Assembly: GCF_028583545.1 (NCBI RefSeq)
Contig: NZ_CP087106.1
Location: forward strand, 3,208,501-3,272,500
From: Methylobacterium sp. NMS14P
GTDB lineage: Bacteria > Pseudomonadota > Alphaproteobacteria > Rhizobiales > Beijerinckiaceae
Reading direction: 5' to 3'
DNA: 64,000 nt
Position 1 is the first letter of the stretch. Every line of letters begins with the position of its first letter. A program made the translations under genes and the position numbers. This document shows positions 19,864 through 30,347 of the stretch, piece after piece. The notes beneath the pieces are model-generated. The model worked only from the letters and a program-made list of their open reading frames with translations, was not told the origin of the DNA and did not search any database.

Positions 19864-19884
19864 GGGGCCGGTCGGGGCTCGGTC

Positions 19885-20973
19885 TCAGGCGGAGGCGCGA
19901 TGGGGCGTCTCGCAGGCGACCGCGACCGCACCGAAGGCGCGGACGAGGTCCGCATCGAGCTTCGCCCGCATCGACTCGAGGATGGCGTAGGCCTCGCGCG
20001 GGGCCTTCGGCGCCTTGTAGGGGCGCGCCTCGATCAGCGCGGCGAAGATGTCGGCGATGGTGATCAGGCGGACGAGGTCTGGAATCTGCTGCCCACGCAG
20101 CCCGTCCGGATAGCCCGACCCGTCGAGATACTCGTGGTGCGAGCGGACCACCGACAGGGTCAGCGCGTCGTAGTCGCCTGTCAGCAGCATCTCGTGTCCG
20201 AGCGCCGGGTGGCGAGCCATCTCGGCGCGCTCCGTCGGTGTCAGCGGCGCGGGCTTGTTCAGGATCGCGAGGGGGATCTTGGCCTTTCCGATGTCGTGGA
20301 GCAGCGCGCCTTTGACGAGGTACCGCGAATCCGCCTCGTTGAGCCCCAGGACGCGCGCGAACTCGGCCGCGATTCCGGCCACGCTCAGGCAGTGGCGGTG
20401 CGTGACGTCGTCGAAGTTCGCCACGACCCTGAGCCATTCGCGCACCTTGGCTTCGCGGATCGCCTGGTTGACCAAGTCGGCTCCGTTCTCGACCAGCGCG
20501 GCCGGGGGGGCCTGATCGGCGCGGAACAGGCTGACGAAGGCCGAGCGGGCCTCGTTCACTTGCTCCCGCCAGCTGCCGGTCTGTGGCGGGGCCTTGGCGG
20601 TGCCGATCAGAGTCGCGACCGCGTTCAGCAGCATGGCGCTGGCCGCGGAGGCCGGCATCGCGCGGGTCGCGCCGAGGGCGGTGGCCTGTATCTCGCCGCG
20701 ACCGAGGTTGCCGTGGATCAGGGCCAGGAACGGGATGCCGGGCCCGCGCGCGGTGGACAGCGCCTGGCGCAGGCGCCGCACCGATTCGGAGGTCAGCGCG
20801 CTGACATCGCTGATGATCAGCGCGGCACCCTGCGGCGGGGTGGCGTCGCCGTAGAGGTCGTGCAGCACCACGGACGTGCCGCCGCCGAGATTGCGCGCGA
20901 GCCGCTCGCCGCGCTCGACATCATCGGTCAGGATCAGGGTCTGGCCCAAGATCTCCCCCTGTGGCTGGCCCAC
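19885..20973 (-). CDS. HD-GYP domain protein, probable c-di-GMP phosphodiesterase
   Basis: A 362-residue protein. The first ~130 residues look like a degenerate receiver or other alpha/beta domain (TLILTDDVERGERLARNLG) without a clear phosphoacceptor. The C-terminal half is an HD-GYP domain: HRHCLSVAG, the metal motif HDIGK (H226-D227, K230), HPALGHEML and the signature HHEYLDGSGYPDGL (residues 279-292). Such domains hydrolyse cyclic di-GMP in the cytosol, linking this gene to the motility/biofilm switch. It starts with GTG and lacks an obvious ribosome binding site; an internal TTG at residue 9 is an alternative. It is convergent with the lpxC-like gene, 21 bases away. Confidence 0.88.
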   Translation of the reverse strand: MGQPQGEILGQTLILTDDVERGERLARNLGGGTSVVLHDLYGDATPPQGAALIISDVSALTSESVRRLRQALSTARGPGIPFLALIHGNLGRGEIQATALGATRAMPASAASAMLLNAVATLIGTAKAPPQTGSWREQVNEARSAFVSLFRADQAPPAALVENGADLVNQAIREAKVREWLRVVANFDDVTHRHCLSVAGIAAEFARVLGLNEADSRYLVKGALLHDIGKAKIPLAILNKPAPLTPTERAEMARHPALGHEMLLTGDYDALTLSVVRSHHEYLDGSGYPDGLRGQQIPDLVRLITIADIFAALIEARPYKAPKAPREAYAILESMRAKLDADLVRAFGAVAVACETPHRASA

Positions 20974-21211
20974 CGCCCGGGCGCTTCATCCACCAGTGTG
21001 CCGAAGCTATAAGACCCGTGAACAAGCTATCGTCGGCTATATGCGCAGCACGCGCGGCAGATTTGACGGCATTCCGTTAAAATTCCGACTTCCGAAATCG
21101 GTGTTCGCGTCTCCTATTAGACGTTGTGCTCGGGAGCCGAATCGCCGCGAGAGGGTGGTCCGCGCGGAGGGGGCGCTTGCCTCGCGGCGTCCGGATCGCC
21201 AGAACGCCGGC

Positions 21212-23077
21212 ATGCTGCGCGTCAACGACCTCACCTATCGCATCGGCGACCGTCTGATCCTCGATTCCGCGAGCTTCACGATCCCGGAGGGCGCCCGCGT
21301 CGGGCTGGTCGGGCGCAACGGGGCCGGCAAGACCACCCTGTTCAAGGCCATTCTCGGCGACCTACCGGTCGACGCGAAGTCGGTGGCGCTGCCCAAGGGC
21401 ATGCGGATCGGCGCCGTGGCCCAGGAGGCGCCGGCCGGACCGGAGACGCTGCACGCCGTCGTGCTGGCGGCCGACACGGAGCGCGCCCGCCTGATGGCGG
21501 AGGCCGAGCACGCGGACGGGCTGCGCCGGGCCGAGATCGAGACGCGGCTCGTGGATATCGGCGCCCACTCGGCGCCGGCCCGGGCCGCCGCGATCCTGCA
21601 CGGCCTGGGCTTCGACGCGGCGGCCCAGGCGCGGCCCTGCTCGGATTTCTCCGGCGGCTGGCGGATGCGCGTGGCGCTCGCAGCCGTGCTGTTCTCGGAG
21701 CCGGACCTGCTGCTCCTCGACGAGCCGACCAACTACCTCGACATCGAGGGCACGCTCTGGCTGTACGATTACCTGGAGCGCTACCCGCGCACCGCGATCA
21801 TCATCAGCCACGACCGCGACCTGCTCGACACGAGCGTCGACCATATCCTCCACCTCGATCGCGGCAAGCTGACGATCTACCGCGGCGGCTACACCAGCTT
21901 CGCCAGGCAGCTCTCGGAGAAGCGCGTTCTCCAGGCCAAGGCGAAGGCCAAGCAGGATGTGGAACGCGCGCACCTGCAGAGCTTCATCGACCGGTTCAAG
22001 GCCAAGGCCACCAAGGCGCGGCAGGCCCAGTCGCGGATGAAGCGGCTCGCCAAGATGGAGCCGATCGCGGCGCTGCTCGAGGACGACGTGCCAGTGATCC
22101 ACCTGCCGAGCCCCGAGAAGCCGCTGTCGCCGCCGATCGTCGCGATGGAGCGGGTCAAGGCCGGCTACGGGGACCGGATCGTCCTGACCGGCCTCGACCT
22201 CAGCCTCGCGCCGGACGACCGGGTCGCGCTGCTGGGCGCCAACGGCAACGGCAAGTCGACCTTCTGCAAGCTGATCGGCGGCCGGCTCGGCCCCGTCGCC
22301 GGCGAGGTGAAGCGGTCCTCCAAGATGGAGGTCGCCTACTTCGCCCAGCACCAGCTCGACGAGCTGCGCCCCGCCGAGAGCGCCTACGCGCATGTCCGGA
22401 CCCTGATGCCGGACGTGCCGGAGGCGAAGGTGCGCAGCGCCACGGCGCGGCTCGGCTTCGGTGCCAACAAGGCCGACACGCCGGTCGAGAAGCTGTCGGG
22501 CGGCGAGAAGGCGCGGCTGCTGATGGGGCTCGCGGCCTTCCACGGCCCGCACCTCCTGATCCTCGACGAGCCGACCAACCACCTCGACATCGAGAGCCGG
22601 CAGGCCCTCGTGGAGGCGATCAACGACTACGAGGGCGCCGTCATCCTCGTCTCGCACGACCGCTTCCTGGTCGAGGCCTGCGCCGACCGGCTCTGGCTGG
22701 TCGCGGACGGCACGGTGAAGACCTTCGACGGCGACATGGACGATTACCGGCGCTTCGTCCTGTCGGGGCCCGAGCGCGAGGCCGAGCGCGAGGCCGAGCC
22801 GTCCGGCGGGCAGAAGGCCGAGGCGCGCCGCGCCGGCGTCGAGCGCCGCGCGGCCCTCGCCCCCCTGCGCAAGCGGCTGGAGGCGATCGAGGCCCGCATG
22901 GCCAAGCTGACCGCGGCGATCCAGAAGATCGACGCGGCCCTGGAGGACGGGTCCGCGTTCCGGGAGAACGCCGCCAAGGCCGGCGAGATCGCCAAGATGC
23001 GGTCGGACGCCGCGACCGCGCTGGCCGCGGCCGAGGAGGAGTGGCTGACGGTCAGCACCGAGATCGAGGCGGCCTGA
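21212..23077 (+). CDS. ABC-F family ATPase (YheS/Uup-like)
   Basis: A 621-residue soluble protein with two ABC ATPase domains and no membrane segments. The first domain has Walker A GRNGAGKTT, signature FSGGWRMR and Walker B LLLDEPTNYLD; the second has GANGNGKST, LSGGEKARLL and LILDEPTNHLD. The domains are joined by the charged ABC-F linker (LQAKAKAKQDVERAHLQSFIDRFKAKATKARQAQ), and a C-terminal coiled coil follows (from about residue 540). ABC-F proteins act on ribosomes during translation. The ATG at 21212 is where family similarity starts; a long upstream in-frame extension is arginine-rich and non-coding. Convergent with dgdA. Confidence 0.92.
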   Translation: MLRVNDLTYRIGDRLILDSASFTIPEGARVGLVGRNGAGKTTLFKAILGDLPVDAKSVALPKGMRIGAVAQEAPAGPETLHAVVLAADTERARLMAEAEHADGLRRAEIETRLVDIGAHSAPARAAAILHGLGFDAAAQARPCSDFSGGWRMRVALAAVLFSEPDLLLLDEPTNYLDIEGTLWLYDYLERYPRTAIIISHDRDLLDTSVDHILHLDRGKLTIYRGGYTSFARQLSEKRVLQAKAKAKQDVERAHLQSFIDRFKAKATKARQAQSRMKRLAKMEPIAALLEDDVPVIHLPSPEKPLSPPIVAMERVKAGYGDRIVLTGLDLSLAPDDRVALLGANGNGKSTFCKLIGGRLGPVAGEVKRSSKMEVAYFAQHQLDELRPAESAYAHVRTLMPDVPEAKVRSATARLGFGANKADTPVEKLSGGEKARLLMGLAAFHGPHLLILDEPTNHLDIESRQALVEAINDYEGAVILVSHDRFLVEACADRLWLVADGTVKTFDGDMDDYRRFVLSGPEREAEREAEPSGGQKAEARRAGVERRAALAPLRKRLEAIEARMAKLTAAIQKIDAALEDGSAFRENAAKAGEIAKMRSDAATALAAAEEEWLTVSTEIEAA

Positions 23078-23117
23078 CGCGCTCGCCCGCGAGGCTCGGT
23101 CGGGCGCGGGCCGGCCA

Positions 23118-23140
23118 GCCGGTCGGCGCGGACGACCGGC
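23118..23140. terminator. Hairpin between convergent ABC-F and dgdA genes
   Basis: GCCGGTCG at 23118-23125 and CGACCGGC at 23133-23140 form a perfect 8-bp stem with a 7-base loop, in the short space between two convergent stops. Likely a shared terminator; no U-run. Confidence 0.5.
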
Positions 23141-23152
23141 GCGTCGGCAACC

Positions 23153-25404
<2,252 letters not shown>

Positions 25405-25471
25405 TCGTGGAGGTGCGCCCCGAGCGCCTTTGTCCGAGCCTGGCAGGCCGCGGCCGGTCCCGAGCGCGGCC

Positions 25472-26137
25472 CTAGCCTTCCCCGTCCGGTTTCCGCCAGA
25501 CGACGACGATCTCGTCGTTGTCGACGTTGATCCAGTTGATGTGCGTCCGCGGATGGGCTTGGCGGATCGTCTCGAAATGCGCGCTGTTGCAGAGGAGGTA
25601 GATGTCGCTCCCGGTGTCGTCCAAGCCCGCCTCGGCGTCGTGCAGGACCGAGCGGAGGCTCGGACCTGGCACTTGCACGGCCCGGAGCTTCCGGCCGGCC
25701 GATTCCGGAAAGGCCGCGCTCCAGGCCGCCGTCACCCGCGGATTGTCGTACACCACGACCGTGTCGGTGCCGACGAGCCGGGACGGGCTGTGATCCAGCC
25801 GGACATCCTCGCTCCAGTTGCGATAGGCGGCGCCGATCGTCTTCGTCGTCTCCGGCGACACGACCGGCGTCGTCGCCGTGGCCGTCGCGATCGCCGCGGC
25901 GGCGACCTGCGTGCCGCGCCGGTCGGTCACGTCGAGCGCGGCGTCGATCACCTGGATCCGGTTCTCGACCAGGGCGAAGACGGCTTCGGCCGCCTCCGGC
26001 GTGAGCGTGTAGATCGACCGCGGATCCGGCGCCGCGACGGGCTTCACGTCGTGCGCCGGCGCGAGCGCGACCGCCTCGGCGGGGAGCGCCTTCTGGGCAC
26101 TCGCCGTGATCGCGGCCATCGGAGGTACGTAATCCAT
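25472..26137 (-). CDS. Hypothetical protein (221 aa)
   Basis: A 221-residue protein I do not recognise. It has an alanine/proline-rich N-terminus, an alpha-beta middle with a TATATTPV low-complexity run, and a C-terminal part with alternating strands and helices (SDIYLLCNSAHFETIRQ, THINWINVDNDEIVVVWR). No signal peptide or membrane segment is evident. The ATG at 26137 is well supported by GGAG 6 bases ahead. It is convergent with dgdR and has no partner; the 718 bases upstream are non-coding. Confidence 0.72.
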   Translation of the reverse strand: MDYVPPMAAITASAQKALPAEAVALAPAHDVKPVAAPDPRSIYTLTPEAAEAVFALVENRIQVIDAALDVTDRRGTQVAAAAIATATATTPVVSPETTKTIGAAYRNWSEDVRLDHSPSRLVGTDTVVVYDNPRVTAAWSAAFPESAGRKLRAVQVPGPSLRSVLHDAEAGLDDTGSDIYLLCNSAHFETIRQAHPRTHINWINVDNDEIVVVWRKPDGEG

Positions 26138-26855
26138 CGCAGTCTCCAGCTTTTCCTCCGACGCGGAACCCGGCCTCCAACCCGCGCAGCACCGTCGCAC
26201 CAGCATCTACCGGCTGCCTACGGCCACGCGGCGTGGGCATTGACGACCGTCAAGGCGATGCGGAGCGTCGCGACCCCGGGCGTGCGGCGGCCGCGCTGCA
26301 CGGACGGCTCGGCCCGAGACCAGCCGTCCAGGCTGGTCGGTCCGGAGCCCACCGCGCCTGCCGGAGCGGCCGTTTAGGCGGGGTGACGGCGAGAGAGGGA
26401 CCACCTCGGTCATCGAGGGCCCGCCGGTCCTCATGACCGCGAGCGCCCCATCCGCGAGCTTCATGCCTCGTTGAATCGGATTTGTAGCCAAGGACTTGAC
26501 TCTGTCAATATTACACAAGTTGAATCACTGTGTCGTTGCGTTCTCTGCTTGCCCGGCGCGGGGTCTAATGCAAGACTGATACTGGCTCGATGGATGTTTT
26601 GCTTGGCTTCATCGCAGAATGACAGGGACGCGTCTCGAGTATTCGAAATCGTCAGATGTGCCATTGTGAGCCTCAGCGATCCACAGGTGGCGGGGGCTGC
26701 CGTCACGTTCGTTGCGCCCCGCGGATCTCGCAGCCCGTCCCGCGGCCGGCTCCTCGAGCAAGCCTGTCGCGGGGGCCGGATCGGCGGTCCGGCCCTGCGA
26801 GATCCGCATGGGTGCGGTGTTTGCCCGCGGCCCGCGGACATGCGAGAGAGACGCG
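26138..26855. other. Long intergenic region with a lower-GC block
   Basis: No gene recognised in 718 bases; all frames translate to motif-free residues. Bases 26461-26640 contain 90 G/C of 180 by my count, far below the GC-rich surroundings, and contain a TTGACT at 26496-26501 with TTGAAT at 26520-26525 (18-base spacing) that could be a sigma-70 promoter for the downstream WcbI-like gene. A large inverted repeat follows at 26721-26807. The low-GC block may be a degenerate remnant of transferred DNA. Confidence 0.5.
26721..26807 (+). promoter_or_regulatory. Large hairpin in the leader of the WcbI-like gene
   Basis: Perfect 13-bp arms, GCGGATCTCGCAG at 26721-26733 and its complement CTGCGAGATCCGC at 26795-26807, enclose 61 GC-rich bases that can themselves pair. 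The structure ends about 49 bases before the start codon at 26856, so it would sit in the 5' leader of that transcript. It could be an attenuator or RNA-stability element, or a remnant of an insertion; there is no match I can name. Confidence 0.45.
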
Positions 26856-27920
26856 ATGTTGACCGTCGATAGCCTCTGGCGCGCGCGGCACCGGCTCGCG
26901 CAGTTCGGGAAGAAGCGGACAGGCTCGCCGCGAATCCTCGTGATCGGCGTCTGTCAGGCCGGATCCATCGCCAAGACGATGCGCTACCTGCTGCCGCACG
27001 CGCAGGTGGATTTCGTCTCGGCGTTCACGGCGTCGCGCCGGTTCCCGCGGCTCGCCGACCTGATGGCGCACGCGGACGGGTACGACCACGTCTTCACCAG
27101 CATCTACCTGCCCAAGTTCAAGGGCGGCGGCACGATCGACACGCTGCGGACGCATCCGAAGGTCCGCCTGATCCCCACCATCGTGTTCAGCGCCTACCAT
27201 CCCGACCTGATCCACGTGGGCGTTCAGGATCACGTCACGCTCAACGGCCTGATCTCGGGGCCGATGGGGCACTCGCACTCCGCGATCACGCTGTTCGCCT
27301 ACCTGTCGGGCTTCTCGCAGGCGCAGGCGCTGCGGCTGTTCTCCGAGCCGGCCTTCGAGCGCCTCGGATACTTCAACCTCTGGGACGAGTCGGTCGCGTA
27401 CCTGCGCGGGCTCGGGGTACAGGCCGGGTACGATCTCGACACGCACCTCACGCGCTGGGCGCGTCGGGGCTGCTTCATGCACTCGATCAACCACACCAAG
27501 CTCTACGTCGTGGCCGACCTCGCCCGCGGCCTGCTGACCCGGGCCGGCGTGCCCTTCGAGGAATGCGACCTCGACGCGTTCCTCCCGGACGATCTCGGCG
27601 GCCAGGGCAGCTGGCCGGTCTATCCGGAGATCGCCCAGCACTACGGCGTGCCCGGCAGCGCGCTCTTCTTCAAGGCGGAGACGCGCCGGTCCGGCCCCGC
27701 GCGGACGATGAGCCGGCCAGAGTTCGTTGCCGCCTCCTACGCGAACTACGACCGGCGCGAGCGGAAGCTCCTGATCTCGCAGCGCGTTCAGGGCTGGCTC
27801 AACGATCCGCCCACGGTGGACTTCCTGCGCGAGTCCGCGGGCCGAGGCGACGCGCCGGCGCGGCCGGCGAGCCGGGCCCCGGCGGTGAATGCCGGCAGTC
27901 TCGCCGGCCACGCCTCGTAG
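26856..27920 (+). CDS. WcbI-like polysaccharide biosynthesis protein
   Basis: A 354-residue protein resembling WcbI, a capsule-cluster protein with an SGNH/acetyltransferase-like fold that binds coenzyme A. The diagnostic N-terminal motif, GNCQ in most members, here reads VIGVCQAGSIAKTMRYLLP, followed by a region on DGYDHVFTSIYLPKF and the conserved INHTKLYVVADLAR. The cysteine of the motif is kept but the preceding residue differs. The ATG at 26856 follows GAGAGAG. The final ~35 residues are alanine/proline-rich. No other polysaccharide gene is adjacent, so the role is uncertain. Confidence 0.6.
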   Translation: MLTVDSLWRARHRLAQFGKKRTGSPRILVIGVCQAGSIAKTMRYLLPHAQVDFVSAFTASRRFPRLADLMAHADGYDHVFTSIYLPKFKGGGTIDTLRTHPKVRLIPTIVFSAYHPDLIHVGVQDHVTLNGLISGPMGHSHSAITLFAYLSGFSQAQALRLFSEPAFERLGYFNLWDESVAYLRGLGVQAGYDLDTHLTRWARRGCFMHSINHTKLYVVADLARGLLTRAGVPFEECDLDAFLPDDLGGQGSWPVYPEIAQHYGVPGSALFFKAETRRSGPARTMSRPEFVAASYANYDRRERKLLISQRVQGWLNDPPTVDFLRESAGRGDAPARPASRAPAVNAGSLAGHAS

Positions 27921-28000
27921 CGACCGTCCGGGCACTTCCCCACGGTCCCGGCGTTGTCGCGCACGGCCCGCCGCCGCGGGATGGACGTCGAGGTGTTCCG

Positions 28001-29029
28001 ATGAGTTCCGTGTCCCGCCATCGCGCCGGTCGCACCGCGACCGCGGCGGCCCTGACGCTCGTCGGCTCGGCGGCGGCCCTGGTCGGCTGGAGCGCGCTCG
28101 CGGTGAACCGGCGCATGACCCTTCCGCCCGCCCTGCCGGGCCGGCACGAGCGGCTCCGGACCCGCCGCGCCGGCGCGCTCTCGCTCTACGGGTCGACCGA
28201 GGCCGAGGGCGTCCCGCTCCTGCTGATCCACTCGATCAACGCCGCGGCCAATGCCTACGAGGTCCGGCCGCTGTACCTGCGATACCGCGGCACGCGGCCG
28301 GTCTACGCCCTGGACTTGCCGGGCTTCGGCTTCTCGGAGCGCTCGCGCCGCCGCTACACGCCGCGCCTGATGGTGGAGGCGATCCACGCGGCGGTCGACG
28401 AAATCCGGAGCCGACACGGCGGCTGGGCGATCGACGCCCTCGCCCTGTCGCTCTCGTGCTCGTTTCTGGCGCGGGCGAGCCTGGAGCGGTCCGACGCCTA
28501 TCGCAGCCTCGCGCTGATCAGCCCGACCGGGTTTGACGCCCGGCTCTCCGGGGAAGGCCCGCCGGACGGTCACCGCGGCCGCGACTGGTTGCGCCGGGTC
28601 CTCGACCGCCCCCCTCTGGGGCGGCCGCTCTTCGACGCCCTGGTGACGCGGCCGAGCATGCGGTTCTTCCTGGAGAAGACCTTCGGCACGTCCGACATCG
28701 ACGAGGGGCTGCTCGCCTACGATTACGCATCGGCCCACCAGGCCGGCGCCGAGCACGCCCCCTTCTGCTTCATCGCCGGCCACCTGTTCCCCACCGACGC
28801 GACGCGCCTGTACGAACGCCTGCGCCTCCCGGTCTGGATGGTGCACGGCGTGCGCGGCGACTTCGTCGACTACCGGCTGGTGCCGCGGGTCGCCGACCGA
28901 GCCAACTGGCGCGTCGACACCTTGCCGACCGGCGCGTTCCCCCATTTCGAGCAGCCGGAGGCGGTCGCGGCCGGCTACGACGCGTTCCTGGCAGGCATCA
29001 TCCGCCTGCCGGCGGCTCGACCGGCGTGA
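28001..29029 (+). CDS. Alpha/beta hydrolase with N-terminal membrane anchor
   Basis: A 342-residue alpha/beta-hydrolase-fold protein. An N-terminal hydrophobic segment (about residues 15-32) may anchor it or act as a signal. The fold begins at about residue 65 (VPLLLIHSINAAANAYEVRPLYL), and DLPGFGFSERS follows. The nucleophile elbow reads ALSLSCS rather than GxSxG, so the usual glycines are replaced. The likely histidine is in TGAFPHFEQPEAV. The ATG at 28001 is preceded by GAGG at 7-base spacing. It overlaps the convergent RibD_C gene by 32 bases at the 3' end. The substrate is unknown. Confidence 0.78.
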   Translation: MSSVSRHRAGRTATAAALTLVGSAAALVGWSALAVNRRMTLPPALPGRHERLRTRRAGALSLYGSTEAEGVPLLLIHSINAAANAYEVRPLYLRYRGTRPVYALDLPGFGFSERSRRRYTPRLMVEAIHAAVDEIRSRHGGWAIDALALSLSCSFLARASLERSDAYRSLALISPTGFDARLSGEGPPDGHRGRDWLRRVLDRPPLGRPLFDALVTRPSMRFFLEKTFGTSDIDEGLLAYDYASAHQAGAEHAPFCFIAGHLFPTDATRLYERLRLPVWMVHGVRGDFVDYRLVPRVADRANWRVDTLPTGAFPHFEQPEAVAAGYDAFLAGIIRLPAARPA

Positions 29030-29732
29030 TCCGGTAGCGCAGCCACACGACACCGTCGGACAGGCGCTCGAGGGTCATCAGGTCGAGCTTGCGGCGGCTG
29101 CCCATGGTGTCCGCCTCCTCGCCGGCGAAGTCGAACACCGCCGGCGTTCCGCTGAGGCCATCGACCGCCGGCACGAGGAGCAGGCTCAGCTCGTCGATGA
29201 GGCCGGCCTTCAGCATCGAGCCGTTGATGTGGCCGCCGCCCTCGACGAGAAGCCGCTCGATCCCAAACAGGGCGCGCAGCTTCGCTGCCGCCAGGGGGAA
29301 GTCGACCGCTCGGTCGCCCGCGAACAGGTAGGATTGGCCGCCGGCCCGCAGAGCGCGCAGGTGCGAATCCGGCACGGATTCGGTGAGCACCACCACGACG
29401 TGGTCGCCCTCGATCGCGTCGCGCGCGCCCCAATCCAGGCGTCCCCGCGCGTCGAGGGCCACGGCGTAGCCGGGCGCGTCGCGGCGGGCGACGTGGTCCT
29501 CCCGCGGCACCGGCACGCCGTCGTCCGCGATCGGCTCCGGCAGCGGATCGGCGCTGTCGGCGTAGCCCTGCATGGTGACGCGCCCGCACATCCAGGCATC
29601 GCCGCTCAGCGCCCCGTGGACGCGCTCGTAGTGGCTGTCGGCGTCCAGCGTCTTCCAGCGCCGGACCTTGATCCGGCCGTCGACCGACGAGGTCATGTGA
29701 CAGATCACGTAGGGGCGTTCGGCCGATGCCAT
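28998..29732 (-). CDS. RibD C-terminal-domain / dihydrofolate-reductase-like protein
   Basis: A 244-residue reductase of the RibD_C family, which shares the dihydrofolate-reductase fold and uses NADPH. It starts with YVICHMTSSVDGRIKVRRW, as in riboflavin-pathway reductases, and has the nucleotide-binding LFGIERLLVEGGGHINGSMLKAGLIDEL with the family's EGG motif. Standalone members are common in soil bacteria and usually have unknown substrates. Its 3' end overlaps the convergent hydrolase gene by 32 bases. Confidence 0.85.
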   Translation of the reverse strand: MASAERPYVICHMTSSVDGRIKVRRWKTLDADSHYERVHGALSGDAWMCGRVTMQGYADSADPLPEPIADDGVPVPREDHVARRDAPGYAVALDARGRLDWGARDAIEGDHVVVVLTESVPDSHLRALRAGGQSYLFAGDRAVDFPLAAAKLRALFGIERLLVEGGGHINGSMLKAGLIDELSLLLVPAVDGLSGTPAVFDFAGEEADTMGSRRKLDLMTLERLSDGVVWLRYRITPVEPPAGG

Positions 29733-29907
29733 GGACGATCCTCGTTCGGCGGGCCGGGGCCTGGCGCGCGGTCCACCGCGAAACTAGGAAGCGCGGTGGC
29801 GGGACCCACCGGATCGAACGCCGCAGCGACGCGCCTCGGTGGACCCGGTGCGCGCCGGTCCGTAAGACTTACGCGGCCGCCCGGAGCGGCGTCCGTGTTG
29901 GAATCCG

Positions 29908-30345
29908 ATGATCGACCTGACCCTCGAGGCCGCCCGCACCGTCGTCGACACCGCCCTGCGGGAGGCGCGGGCGCGCACCCTCAAGCCCCTGGCCGTCGTC
30001 GTCTACGATGCCCGCGGCGCCCTCAAGGCGGTCGCGGTCGAGGACGGCACGTCCCTGCGCCGGGCCGAGATCGCGAGCGGCAAGGCCAACGGCGCCCTGG
30101 CGCTGGGCCTCGGCTCCCGGGCGATCCACGCGCGGGCGGAGCAGCAGCCCTACTTCGTCGCCGCCGTCACCCACCTCGCCGGCCCGGACGCCCTCGTGCC
30201 GGTGCCGGGCGGCGTGCTGATCCGCTCCGGCGAGGGGCGCCTCCTCGGCGCGGTCGGCATCTCCGGCGACACCTCCGACAACGACGAGATCTGCGCGGTG
30301 GCCGGGATCGAGGCTGCCGGCCTGAAGCCGGACACCGGCGCCTGA
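29908..30345 (+). CDS. GlcG/HbpS-family protein (DUF336)
   Basis: A 145-residue protein of the GlcG/HbpS family. Members include heme-binding HbpS and GlcG of glycolate operons; their function is often unknown. The typical pattern is LTLEAARTVVDTALREARA, VVVYDARGALKAVAVEDGT, ASGKANGALALG and VGISGDTSDNDEICAVAGIEA. No signal peptide. It ends two bases before the binding-protein gene of an oligopeptide-type ABC system, so it is probably cotranscribed with it. Confidence 0.85.
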   Translation: MIDLTLEAARTVVDTALREARARTLKPLAVVVYDARGALKAVAVEDGTSLRRAEIASGKANGALALGLGSRAIHARAEQQPYFVAAVTHLAGPDALVPVPGGVLIRSGEGRLLGAVGISGDTSDNDEICAVAGIEAAGLKPDTGA

Positions 30346-30347
30346 CC

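Noticed and set aside
20876..21211. N-terminal extension of the ABC-F protein by about 110 residues
   Set aside because: The added residues are arginine/serine-rich and overlap the divergent HD-GYP gene; ABC-F homology starts at the ATG at 21212.
26471..26872. A 133-residue open frame in the low-GC gap
   Set aside because: It has no motif or ribosome binding site, and it overlaps the leader hairpin and the start of the WcbI-like gene.
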